Shown here: positions 25,401 through 32,568 of the stretch, in pieces
Layout of the letters: each line of letters opens with the position of its first letter
How positions within the stretch are numbered: position 1 is the stretch's first letter
Assembly (NCBI RefSeq): GCF_036965165.1
Contig: NZ_JBALOX010000031.1
Span: 1-32,631 of the forward strand
Direction of reading: 5' to 3'
Origin: Ferdinandcohnia sp036965165
GTDB lineage: Bacteria; Bacillota; Bacilli; Bacillales; Bacillaceae_L
DNA length: 32,631 nucleotides
The notes under the pieces: model-generated
Seen by the model: the letters and a program-made list of their open reading frames with translations, nothing else
The model's database searches: none
Told to the model about the DNA's origin: nothing
Position numbers and translations under genes: made by a program

Positions 25401-25599
25401 CATCAACAGCTTGTTCAGCTGGTCCTGGTGGATTACATCCTTTACAATCCGAGCTCTTGTTCACCGTTTTCCTCAAGGCTAGATTAACTGAATTTTCTTC
25501 TGCTGATGTCGTCGTTTCCAAGACCGGAACAAATAAAGACAGGATTAAGCAAAAAACTAATAGCAATGAAAAACTTCGTTTCATCCTTCGATTTCTCAC
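22441..25599 (-). CDS. Secreted multidomain carbohydrate-active protein: 2x F5/8C, Ig-like, right-handed beta-helix (putative polysaccharide lyase)
   Basis: 1052 residues from a GTG at 25599, 10 nt after GGAGGG; a TTG three codons earlier is too close. Order: signal peptide (1 to about 35); discoidin/F5/8C domain 1 (39-175); F5/8C domain 2 (188-321); bacterial Ig-like group 2 domain (about 345-428, TSSRPEIAQVAEDGTITAL); a beta-sandwich linker (440-540); then a pectate-lyase-3-like beta-helix (about 565-955) opening MDFSNSGYMGGGVQLPNV, GDDTERIQEAIDLV and GFRGAVLLKKGIYEIEGTLK. Both F5/8C domains carry CxxC in the binding-loop region (C52/C55, C204/C207). The helix resembles uncharacterised proteins of environmental bacteria, not a named lyase family. 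Context makes depolymerisation of a uronate polymer the best guess. Confidence 0.8.
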   Translation of the reverse strand: MRNRRMKRSFSLLLVFCLILSLFVPVLETTTSAEENSVNLALRKTVNKSSDCKGCNPPGPAEQAVDGDSSTIWTPTKDDVKDHNIWIEIKLENKTEIDEVIVKNLNIPYIQSYEVFYQGETGSYKIIASKTENLSSEETIIFEPVQTSRVKISLNIDPSKTEQDRAYILGEIEIYNQRQAEVENPIDSNLDLAFKKSATASSHCGSCGTYPSNAVDGDLSTAWRALSGDFNDDGQHWLVIDLDGKQSFNKVIQTFNLDAIERYELFYSNDNKNWTSIYQNKLVVTKEEKAIFDRVTARYLKVNVHAKKASVPLIYDLKLFNTDEAPVPPAQNPLKGVYLNDETKSKYEVNADLKMQKGDTQQVSLNGVMYDGGELPKGADITFTSSRPEIAQVAEDGTITALNGGVTVLTGKATVESITQSTNIFVVVDDPEARVADTTLLHEKIEQKIGVPAIISPDDDFPKVQLSPHLDGKVSMKVFDPEGKLHHNVQKQITKGEEYEILIPKASKQGKFEVQLRFDTKNKERVYDTLYFHVIDLEKLTDKQSRMAFLNEKGKLIYTTDIHGNQIMDFSNSGYMGGGVQLPNVQTKVVVEPGEGDDTERIQEAIDLVSQFPIQKDGFRGAVLLKKGIYEIEGTLKIQASGVVLRGEGDGEDGTILFATGKTKRNIVEVGDKEATPQILTETKQNIVDLYVPVGSRSFHVDDHSGYKVGDNIIIRRFGNSSWIHDIDMDQIPVLEGTVQWEPFVLNFDRVITEVKGNIITIDAPVPNAIERKYGGAEIYKYDDSDRLENIGVENMRVEVEFDPTVTAMHNDEEYYADENKAETFLTFEYTKNAWMRNITGLYLTKYLVNLGRHTKWITVQDSSSFEMVSLITGSRRYPFNYVGQLSLTQRVYSEKARHAFIFDRHMSGPNVILDSVSEKTYNRSEPHQRWATGGLFDNVTGNANAMDRANYGTGHGWAGANFVFWNHTGNLAVQQPPTAQNYAIGLIGERQEGDFKTTPDNLREDGYWEVEGRHVEPRSLYLQQLQDRLGSKAIDNIKETPVGGEELDTPK

Positions 25600-25664
25600 G
25601 TAAAACAATCCCTCCTATATTCATATAATTTTTAATTGCAACAATCCTCACAACTCAACCCTCC

Positions 25665-25681
25665 ATTTTAAAGCGCTTACA
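25665..25681 (-). promoter_or_regulatory. Promoter element and cre box of the beta-helix gene
   Basis: TGTAAGCGCTTTAA on the minus strand (25668-25681) is a good CcpA box and overlaps a TAAAAT -10 candidate (25665-25670), the same overlap as at 21078. An ATTTTTGAGG string at 25704 resembles half an activator site but lies 33 nt from the -10, so I do not count it. The rest of 25600-25813 is AT-rich with no other clear signal. Confidence 0.5.
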
Positions 25682-25813
25682 ATTATTAGGATGCAATAGA
25701 ACTATTTTTGAGGACTGAGCAATATTCATCTATTATAAATTGGCATCGTCTTGTTTTTTTATGGACGATTTTGCGATTATTGTGAAGTTTTTTGACTCGT
25801 TTTTTTCCTATGC

Positions 25814-25849
25814 GCAAAAAAATAGTGCTTACCTCCCAGGGCAAGCACT
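25814..25849 (-). terminator. Terminator of the aminotransferase gene
   Basis: AGTGCTT (25824-25830) pairs with AAGCACT (25843-25849), with inner CC/GG pairing, followed on the minus strand by ATTTTTTT. Confidence 0.88.
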
Positions 25850-25867
25850 ACTTCTACTTCTTTTCTT

Positions 25868-26941
25868 TTATAATTTTACAGTCCATCCAAACACGTCTTC
25901 TTCTGTGCCGTTTTGAATGCTTGTAATGGTGTCGTATAATTTTCTAGATACAGCCCCTGTTTCGCCGTTGTTAATAATTAGTTTTTCATTATTGTAGAAA
26001 AGCTCTCCAACTGGGGAAATAACCGCAGCCGTTCCAGTTCCAAAGACTTCCTCAAGAACCCCATCATTAAAAGCCTCTTGGATTTCATGAATAGAAATTT
26101 TTCGCTCTGTTACAGGTATATTCCAGTGTTTTAGGAGCTCGATAATTGACTTACGTGTGATGCCATCTAAAATACTACCGTTTAGTGCAGGCGTGACGAC
26201 TTCTCCATTGATTTTAAAGAAGATATTCATGCTGCCTACTTCTTCAATATATTTTTGCTCTCTACCATCAAGCCATAAAACTTGGGAATACCCATTTTCA
26301 CTTGCAATTTCTGATGCTAATAAACTTGCAGCATAGTTTCCAGCTGTTTTTGCTTCTCCTGTACCACCTGATACGGCACGAACATATTTATGTTCTACTG
26401 CAATTTTTACTGGATTGATACCCTCTTTATAATAAGAACCCACTGGGCATAAGATAATCATAAATTTATAGTTTTTAGCCGGATCGACGCCAAGATGAGC
26501 TTCCGTAGCAATCATGAATGGTCGGATATACAATGAAGTACCTGGATGATTTGGAACCCAGTCTCTATCGATTTCAATGAGCTTCTTCAAAGCCTGAAGT
26601 GCAAATTCTTCATCAAACTGCGGCATGACTAAACGCTGGTTCGATTTATTGAATCTTTTCATGTTTTGATCCGGTCTGAATAATAAAATTTCCTCATCCT
26701 CTGTACGATAGGCTTTTAATCCTTCAAATACGGATTGACCATAATGAAATACTGTCGCCGCAGGATCTAAGGGAATGGATTGATATGGAACAATTCTAGC
26801 ATCGTGCCAGCCCTTTCCTTCCGTATAATCCCACATAAACATATGGTCAGTAAAGCTAGTTCCAAACACCAATTGGTCAAATGGAGGAATTTCCTTCTTT
26901 TGAGTTGTGAGGGTGATGTCAAGTTTAAAATCTGTCGTCAT
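25868..26941 (-). CDS. ilvE: Branched-chain amino acid aminotransferase (IlvK/BcaT type)
   Basis: 357 residues starting MTTDFKLDITLTTQKK, aligning with B. subtilis IlvK; an ATG six codons upstream has no ribosome site. It is a fold-type IV PLP enzyme with Schiff-base K198 in GEAKTAGNYAASLLA. Other markers are FGTSFTDHMFMWDY, VFHYGQSVFEGLKAY, RPFMIATE, EEVGSMNIFF and FGTGTAAVISPVGEL. It interconverts Leu, Ile and Val with their 2-oxo acids using glutamate/2-oxoglutarate. A promoter with a CodY-like box lies 180 nt upstream, so its leader includes repeat copy 2. Confidence 0.93.
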   Translation of the reverse strand: MTTDFKLDITLTTQKKEIPPFDQLVFGTSFTDHMFMWDYTEGKGWHDARIVPYQSIPLDPAATVFHYGQSVFEGLKAYRTEDEEILLFRPDQNMKRFNKSNQRLVMPQFDEEFALQALKKLIEIDRDWVPNHPGTSLYIRPFMIATEAHLGVDPAKNYKFMIILCPVGSYYKEGINPVKIAVEHKYVRAVSGGTGEAKTAGNYAASLLASEIASENGYSQVLWLDGREQKYIEEVGSMNIFFKINGEVVTPALNGSILDGITRKSIIELLKHWNIPVTERKISIHEIQEAFNDGVLEEVFGTGTAAVISPVGELFYNNEKLIINNGETGAVSRKLYDTITSIQNGTEEDVFGWTVKL

Positions 26942-26997
26942 GTTAATCCCAGCTTTCATTTAATATAAACCGTTAATTTTATTCAGCGGATGTTCTC

Positions 26998-27107
26998 ACA
27001 CCCTCTGAATAAAGTTAATGCCTCCGGCGGATGCCACGATTTTTCTAAGGAAGTTTTTCGAGCGCGCTCGAAAAAAATCGGGCGCAAATACGCCAAAGCG
27101 CATTTGA
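26998..27107 (-). repeat. Modular palindromic repeat, copy 2 (compact form, in the ilvE leader)
   Basis: Read on the minus strand it has the 5' module (CAAATGCGCTTTGGCGTATT, ending CCCGATTTTT), then CGAGCGCGCTCG flanked by T5 and A5 (27054-27075, a perfect 22-bp palindrome), then the 3' module (GGCATCCGCCGGAGGC to TTTATTCAG). No hairpin cassettes lie between. The end of the module (27005-27018) can also pair with TTAATTTTATTCAG at 26973-26986, 13 of 14 bases, making a hairpin close to the ilvE start. Confidence 0.75.
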
Positions 27108-27123
27108 CTAATCAATAATCGAA

Positions 27124-27178
27124 ATCTTATATTATTCTGATAATAATATCAACTATTTTATCACAATCTTGTGATAAA
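27124..27178 (-). promoter_or_regulatory. ilvE promoter with CodY-like box and upstream palindrome
   Basis: Minus-strand -35 TTGATA (27147-27152) and -10 TAAGAT (27124-27129) with a 17-nt spacer. Between them ATTATTCTGATAATA (27131-27145) matches the CodY consensus AATTTTCWGAAAATT at 11 of 15. Just upstream is TTTATCACA-N4-TGTGATAAA (27157-27178), a perfect 9-bp inverted repeat of unknown regulator. Transcription from here gives a leader of about 175 nt. Confidence 0.6.
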
Positions 27179-27231
27179 TGGAGTATACAACTTATATAAT
27201 ATTTAAAATTCTTCACGGAAATTTTTGGAAA

Positions 27232-27260
27232 CGAAAGGCGACCATTTGGGACGCCTTTCG
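27232..27260 (-). terminator. Terminator of the oxidoreductase gene
   Basis: CGAAAGGCG (27232-27240) and CGCCTTTCG (27252-27260) are perfect arms; the T-run after it on the minus strand is short (TTTCC...AAAAATTT). Confidence 0.75.
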
Positions 27261-27266
27261 CTAGTT

Positions 27267-28253
27267 TTATTTATTTACATAAAAGCCTTTAACCATTTCG
27301 CCCATTACCCAATTTGTTCGTGCACCGGATTCACCATTGCTTGGGCAAACTGGATTTTTACCTGTCAATTCCTCTACAATGGTCTCCACAAGGGGCTGAT
27401 GTACGTGCTGAGGGCGTTCAAAACTCCACTCTTCTGTTCCGTTCTCGGTCGTTACAACAATTGGTTCATTTCCAAAAGTAGAGAACGTAATTTTTCCTTT
27501 GCTGCCGACGATTTCATTCACATCTTCATTTTTAAAAGCAGTAAAACACCAATTGCCAACACCATGGATACCTGATTCAAATAAATAGGTGCTGGTTACA
27601 ATATCTTCTGCTCTGTAAAGACCGCCATGATTTGAAGCAAAGCCATGCACTTCCTTAATTGGCCCTAATAAGAAATCTAATATATCAAGTGTATGGCTAC
27701 CTAAATCGTAGAACAGACCCCCACCTGAAATGTCAGGCTGTACTCGCCATGGAAGATTGGTAGGATCCTCTGATGCTTTGCGATATTGTGTGGTTGACAC
27801 AAATCGTACTTCCCCTACTGCCCCATTATCCAATAACTCTTTTATTTTCAAAAATCTTTCTTGCGCTCGACGATAGTAAGCGACATATAATGGTACATTT
27901 GCCTTCTTGCAGGCTTGAATCATCTCCAGGCATTCTTCATAACTTCGAGCCATTGGTTTTTCAACATACACTGGTTTGCCAGCATTTGCAGCCTTAAGGG
28001 TATATTCCTTATGAGATCCTGGCGGTGTCGCGATATAAATAGCGTCAACCTCTGGATCTAAGATAAGCTCGTCCGCGTTGTCATACCATTTCGGTACTTG
28101 ATGTCTTTTCGCATAATCTTTCGCTAATTCACCTGTTCTTCGCATCACAGCTACCAACTCAGAATTCGTGACTTTCTGAAATGCTGGACCACTCTTCACT
28201 TCTGTCACGTTCCCACAACCAATAATCCCCCAACGCACCCTACTATAAGCCAT
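27267..28253 (-). CDS. Gfo/Idh/MocA-family NAD(P)-dependent oxidoreductase
   Basis: 328 residues. The Rossmann domain has GIIGCGNVTE (about 9-18), IATPPGSHKEY and the family lysine in VYVEKPMA (about 93-100). The C-terminal alpha/beta domain has the DISGGGLFYDLGSHTLDIL stretch (about 173-191), whose His is the usual catalytic residue. It oxidises or reduces a sugar, polyol or related compound; the substrate is not deducible. It is outside the transcription units of the polysaccharide locus, so a link to it is only possible. Confidence 0.88.
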   Translation of the reverse strand: MAYSRVRWGIIGCGNVTEVKSGPAFQKVTNSELVAVMRRTGELAKDYAKRHQVPKWYDNADELILDPEVDAIYIATPPGSHKEYTLKAANAGKPVYVEKPMARSYEECLEMIQACKKANVPLYVAYYRRAQERFLKIKELLDNGAVGEVRFVSTTQYRKASEDPTNLPWRVQPDISGGGLFYDLGSHTLDILDFLLGPIKEVHGFASNHGGLYRAEDIVTSTYLFESGIHGVGNWCFTAFKNEDVNEIVGSKGKITFSTFGNEPIVVTTENGTEEWSFERPQHVHQPLVETIVEELTGKNPVCPSNGESGARTNWVMGEMVKGFYVNK

Positions 28254-28316
28254 AGCCGAACTCCCCTATCAAAAAAATTTATATCAAGTATACCTCAAAA
28301 AAGTTCAGCTAGCACA

Positions 28317-28352
28317 AAAGGCCATTCGACAAAAGACTTTATCGAATGACCT
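28317..28352 (-). terminator. Terminator of the chemotaxis-receptor gene
   Basis: GGCCATTCGA (28321-28330) pairs with TCGAATGACC (28343-28352) with one mismatch; TTTTGTG follows on the minus strand. Confidence 0.75.
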
Positions 28353-28364
28353 CAATCTTCTTCT

Positions 28365-30116
28365 TTATTTGACGTTGAAGCGCTGAGTGATTTCTGATAG
28401 TGATTTTGACAGATTATGCAGGCTTTTTCCAACTCTATTTGTATTTTCCATTTGTTGAATTTGACTTTCACTAAAGGCTAGCATTTCTTCGGCACTCGCT
28501 AATGTCTCCTGTGACACAGATGAGAATTGAGTAACTGATTGCTGTAGTTCTGGCACTATACTCTCTAACCCTGTTAGTTCCTCCTGCATGACTTCAATGT
28601 TGCCACTTACCTCATAAATCCCTTGCATCAACTCATTAATCGAGATTTTTGAATCATTCGCCAATTGGAGATTGGAACTAATTTGGAGCAGCATTTGGTC
28701 AAATTCCTTTGAAGCGAGTAAAGTAATAGATTCCATTTTTGTTATTGCATCTGTAATTTCATCAGTTGCTTTCGTTGACTGCTCGGCAAGCTTCTGAACC
28801 TCTTGTGCTACGACAGCAAATCCTTTTCCTGCTTCACCAGCACGTGCTGCTTCAATGGTTGCATTTAAAGCTAATAGTTTTGTTTGTTTCGCGATTTCCG
28901 TTACAAGTTCAACAAGTGATGTAATCTCAAGTGAATAGTCTTTAACTTCTCGAATGGTTTTTGTGAGACGATTGAAGTCACCTTCAAATGATTGAATTGT
29001 TGAAATCAGTTGTCCCATGTTTTTTTCACCGCGTTCAGCCGAAAGATTCATATTCTTTGAGCTTCCAATGACAGTTTCCATGTTTGTCATAATATCCTCT
29101 ATTCGATTTGACATCGTCTTAAAACCATGGACACTCTCCTCAGAGCTACTTGCAGTATGCTCCGCCCCTTGTCTAACCGTATCAATCGCCGAGATTAATT
29201 GATGACTAGAATCAAGCGCATCCCTAGATGAAACATTTAATTCATCACCTGTTGTTTCCAATTCTTTCGTTGAAGTCTTCAATTCATTTAACATACTTCT
29301 CATTTGATCAATCATTGCATTATAGCTCTTATGTAATGAAGTAATTTCAGGAATTGTTGTACGTATATCAACCGAGTGCTTGAGATTCCCTTCCCTTACT
29401 TCTTTCATTGTATTCCTTAATGCACTTAATGGCTTAACAATTGTTCTCACTAATAGGATAATCACGATCGTCATCACAATGATACTGACGGCAATCACAA
29501 GTAATGTAAAATAGGCCATTTGGTCGATTGGACCCGTATAGGATTTCATCGGGATGAGGATTCCATAAATTCCACCTATTTCCTTTATATTAAGGAATGA
29601 GATCGTGTAATCAACGCCATTAATCCTCTCATGAATGACACCATTTTTGCGCTCAACTAGGTCAGTGATTGTTTTTTCTGAAATAGCTGGAATAGCATCT
29701 TTACTCACCTTGAAGGGAACTACTTCTGATTTTTGAATATAGAAAAATTCTGCCTGTATCCCATCTCCTTCAAGCTTCTTTTGCTGCATTCGAACATTCC
29801 CGTCCACCTGTTGCATAAAATAATCATCTTGACCGACATAAACAAATTTTAAACTTTCTGCAATATATCCCATTAACTCTGCTTCACGTACTAATCGATG
29901 TTCAATTGTTTCAATTGTCATTTCTTTTGCTTTTATGTAGGAGGTTGTTCCAACCGCCACAACAGATATCACGAGTAAAGAAACAAACAGGATAAATAAT
30001 CGGGTACTCAGATTAACTCTTTGTAAAAATCTCTGTACGAACCGTATTCTGCCATTATTCTCTTTATCTAGCATTTTCACTTTACGCAACTTTTTTCCCA
30101 AGTGCAGAACCCCCAA
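28365..30116 (-). CDS. Methyl-accepting chemotaxis protein
   Basis: Up to 583 residues. Start uncertain: TTG at 30116 sits too close to GGAG, while TTG at 30101 (after GGGGG) and ATG at 30074 are alternatives. Two membrane helices (about 38-58 and 203-226) bracket a compact extracytoplasmic sensor of about 140 residues, single-Cache-like in size. HAMP follows (228-280), then a long helical signalling domain whose hairpin tip is IEAARAGEAGKGFAVVAQEV (about 416-435), which contacts CheA and CheW. No other chemotaxis gene is near, so it is an orphan receptor; its ligand is unknown. I see no sigma-D promoter. Confidence 0.88.
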   Translation of the reverse strand: MGVLHLGKKLRKVKMLDKENNGRIRFVQRFLQRVNLSTRLFILFVSLLVISVVAVGTTSYIKAKEMTIETIEHRLVREAELMGYIAESLKFVYVGQDDYFMQQVDGNVRMQQKKLEGDGIQAEFFYIQKSEVVPFKVSKDAIPAISEKTITDLVERKNGVIHERINGVDYTISFLNIKEIGGIYGILIPMKSYTGPIDQMAYFTLLVIAVSIIVMTIVIILLVRTIVKPLSALRNTMKEVREGNLKHSVDIRTTIPEITSLHKSYNAMIDQMRSMLNELKTSTKELETTGDELNVSSRDALDSSHQLISAIDTVRQGAEHTASSSEESVHGFKTMSNRIEDIMTNMETVIGSSKNMNLSAERGEKNMGQLISTIQSFEGDFNRLTKTIREVKDYSLEITSLVELVTEIAKQTKLLALNATIEAARAGEAGKGFAVVAQEVQKLAEQSTKATDEITDAITKMESITLLASKEFDQMLLQISSNLQLANDSKISINELMQGIYEVSGNIEVMQEELTGLESIVPELQQSVTQFSSVSQETLASAEEMLAFSESQIQQMENTNRVGKSLHNLSKSLSEITQRFNVK

Positions 30117-30316
30117 ACTCCATGTCTTTTTACCTATTTAATTAAAATTATAAACAAGCATTGTTAATCCTCTGTAAAGATTATGTAAAGGGATTATGTA
30201 TAGACTCCGACAATTCCTTAATTAGTCGAATTTATTATGTGAACCTACTAATTTTCTTTGTACACCCCTATCTGAATTTTTTGATACTATTAACTTATAA
30301 TCAAGGAGGGATTCCA

Positions 30317-31096
30317 GTGGTTTTGGATTTGATGAATGTTACACTCCGGCGTGATAACGCGCTTATTCTACAGAATATTAATTGGAAAATTGAACAAGGG
30401 GAGCACTGGGTACTTTACGGATTGAATGGTTCTGGAAAAACCGCGTTATTAGACTTAATCAATGCCTATAATTTCCCTACTAGTGGTGATGTGACAGTTC
30501 TTGGATTTAAATTCGGAAAGGTATATCTTGGTGAGGAACTTCGAAAGAAGATTGGCTTTGTTTCCTCCTCTTTACAGCAAAAATTCTACCCAACTGATAA
30601 CGCATTTGAGGTAGTCTTAAGTGGAGCCTTCGCATCAATAGGCTTGTATGAAACACCTACAGACGAAATGCGGGAAAGAGCAATCGGATTACTCGAGGAG
30701 CTTGGTTGTATCGGTTATGCAAACCGCGATTATGCGACCCTATCCCAAGGTGAAAAACAACGGGTGTTAATCGCGCGTGCACTAATGGCAGACCCGTCTA
30801 TTCTTATTTTAGATGAACCAACAAATGGGTTAGATTTTATTGCAAGAGAACAATTATTAGATTCCATCGAAAGGCTTGCCGTAAAGGAAGAATCACCAAC
30901 GATTATTTATGTTACCCACCATGTTGAAGAAATCCTTCCCGTGTTTACGAAAACATTGCTTTTAAAAAATGGCGAAGCATTTGCTTCAGGACAAACCGAT
31001 CAAATCATTACAAGTGAAGTTCTTTCAAACTATTTCAATCTTCCGGTTCATGTTCATTGGGAAAATGACCGACCTTATCTGGTAAAAGGTAAGTAA
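30317..31096 (+). CDS. ABC transporter ATP-binding protein, YlmA-like
   Basis: 259 residues from a GTG at 30317 after AAGGAGGG; the frame is open back to 30161 but without a ribosome site. Walker A GLNGSGKT (about 34-41), Q-loop region VSSSLQQKFYP, signature LSQGEKQRVLIARAL, Walker B ILILDEPTNGLD and switch VTHHVEEI. The form agrees with B. subtilis YlmA and the ModF-like ATPases. No permease gene is next to it, so it is either a stand-alone ATPase or serves a distant partner. Confidence 0.85.
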   Translation: MVLDLMNVTLRRDNALILQNINWKIEQGEHWVLYGLNGSGKTALLDLINAYNFPTSGDVTVLGFKFGKVYLGEELRKKIGFVSSSLQQKFYPTDNAFEVVLSGAFASIGLYETPTDEMRERAIGLLEELGCIGYANRDYATLSQGEKQRVLIARALMADPSILILDEPTNGLDFIAREQLLDSIERLAVKEESPTIIYVTHHVEEILPVFTKTLLLKNGEAFASGQTDQIITSEVLSNYFNLPVHVHWENDRPYLVKGK

Positions 31097-31100
31097 ATAG

Positions 31101-31136
31101 AAGCCAGCCCCGTAATCAAAAATGGGCTGGCTTTCA
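31101..31136. terminator. Bidirectional terminator
   Basis: AAGCCAGCCC (31101-31110) and GGGCTGGCTT (31124-31133) are perfect arms between convergent genes. Confidence 0.85.
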
Positions 31137-31138
31137 TT

Positions 31139-32542
31139 CTATTCCTCGGTGATCAACTTTGAATCACCTGATAATGGTGAAAATCTTGCATTAAAAAATC
31201 TTAGTGTAGGTGGCTCATAATCCATACGTAATCCACTAATATGGTTTCTTTTTTCATAGAGGGCCATCACCGAATCGGCTACGACATCCATATGATTATT
31301 CGTATACACCCTTCTTGGGATTGTTAAACGAACTAGCTCTAGCTTTGGTTTATTATGTTCACCTGTATCTTTATTTCTGCCTGCCGAGACGATTCCTCGC
31401 TCCATCGCTCTAACGCCTGAGTCAAGATAAAGTGCTGCTGCTAATGCTTGTGCAGGGAACTCTTCTTGATTCAAATGTGCTAAAAATTGACGTGCGTCTA
31501 GATAGACAGCATGCCCCCCTATTGGTTGAACAACTGGAATTCCTGCTTCAATCAACTGTTGTCCAAGATATCGAACCTGCTGAATTCGGTGATGGATGTA
31601 ATGATCATCGATTGATTCATAAATTCCTTGTGCCATTGCTTCCATATCACGTCCTGCCATTCCTCCATAAGAAGGCATCCCCTCATATACGACGACCAAC
31701 TCACGCGATTTTGCGTATAGTTCCTCGTCATTCATCGCAAGGAATCCGCCAATATTGACTAAGCAATCCTTCTTTCCGCTCATTGTGCAGCCATCTGAAT
31801 AGGAAAGCATCTCCTTTAAAATATCCTTGATCCGATGATTTTCATAACCAGCTTCTCTTTCCTTAATAAAATAAGCATTCTCAACACAGCGTGTCGCATC
31901 AAACATGACATCAATCCCATGATTTTTACAGAGATTATAAACCTCTCTCATGTTCTCCATGCTAACCGGCTGTCCACCTGCCATATTGACCGTAACTGCT
32001 ACACAAACATAAGGAATATTCTCTGCCCCGACCTTCTTAATGAGACCCCGTAATTTAGATAAATCGACATTCCCTTTAAAGGGATGCTTGGTCCTTGAAT
32101 CATGTGCTTCATCAATAATGATATCCACAAATCTCGCACCATTTAGCTCCTGGTGGGCACGGGTTGTTGTAAAATACATATTCCCAGGCACTACATCACC
32201 CGGTTTTATTTTTAGCTGAGATAGTAGATTCTCCGCTCCTCGGCCCTGGTGTGTCGGCAAAACATACGTATACCCATAAATCTCCCTTACTGCTTGCTCA
32301 AGCTTTTTCCAGCTTTTACTCCCCGCATAAGCTTCATCTCCAACCATTAAAGCGCCCCATTGGCGGTCGCTCATTGCACTTGTCCCGCTATCTGTTAAAA
32401 GATCGATATACACATCCTCGGAATCAAGCAAAAAAGTATTATAGCCTGCTCGCTCCAATGCTTCTTTTCTTTCCTCATACGTCAGCATTGCTAATGGTTC
32501 TACTGCCTTTATTTTATATGGCTCTGCCTCTCTTCTTTTCAT
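31139..32542 (-). CDS. tpl: Tyrosine phenol-lyase
   Basis: 467 residues from ATG at 32542 behind GGAGGGG. It is a fold-type I PLP beta-eliminating lyase with PTHQGRGAENLL (about 96-107), FDATRCVENAYFIKE and PLP lysine K258 in TMSGKKDCL. Compared from memory with Citrobacter TPL (numbering offset +1), the residues that set tyrosine over tryptophan specificity are kept: R382 in RAMERG (Arg381), T125 (Thr124), F449 and F450 (Phe448, Phe449) and Y72 (Tyr71). Tryptophanases have VEIG at the Arg position. It converts tyrosine to phenol, pyruvate and ammonia, reversibly. The last nine residues extend beyond the usual end. Repeat copy 3 begins 27 nt upstream. Confidence 0.9.
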   Translation of the reverse strand: MKRREAEPYKIKAVEPLAMLTYEERKEALERAGYNTFLLDSEDVYIDLLTDSGTSAMSDRQWGALMVGDEAYAGSKSWKKLEQAVREIYGYTYVLPTHQGRGAENLLSQLKIKPGDVVPGNMYFTTTRAHQELNGARFVDIIIDEAHDSRTKHPFKGNVDLSKLRGLIKKVGAENIPYVCVAVTVNMAGGQPVSMENMREVYNLCKNHGIDVMFDATRCVENAYFIKEREAGYENHRIKDILKEMLSYSDGCTMSGKKDCLVNIGGFLAMNDEELYAKSRELVVVYEGMPSYGGMAGRDMEAMAQGIYESIDDHYIHHRIQQVRYLGQQLIEAGIPVVQPIGGHAVYLDARQFLAHLNQEEFPAQALAAALYLDSGVRAMERGIVSAGRNKDTGEHNKPKLELVRLTIPRRVYTNNHMDVVADSVMALYEKRNHISGLRMDYEPPTLRFFNARFSPLSGDSKLITEE

Positions 32543-32568
32543 CCTAACCCCTCCGTTTTTTAGAAAAA

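Noticed and set aside
25704..25713. ATTTTTGAGG as an activator site for the beta-helix gene
   Set aside because: Only the first six or seven bases match and the distance to the -10 candidate is 33 nt, not 29.
30296..30301. TATAAT as promoter of the YlmA-like gene
   Set aside because: It lies 3 nt from the Shine-Dalgarno, so transcripts would start inside or after the ribosome site; no -35 is present.
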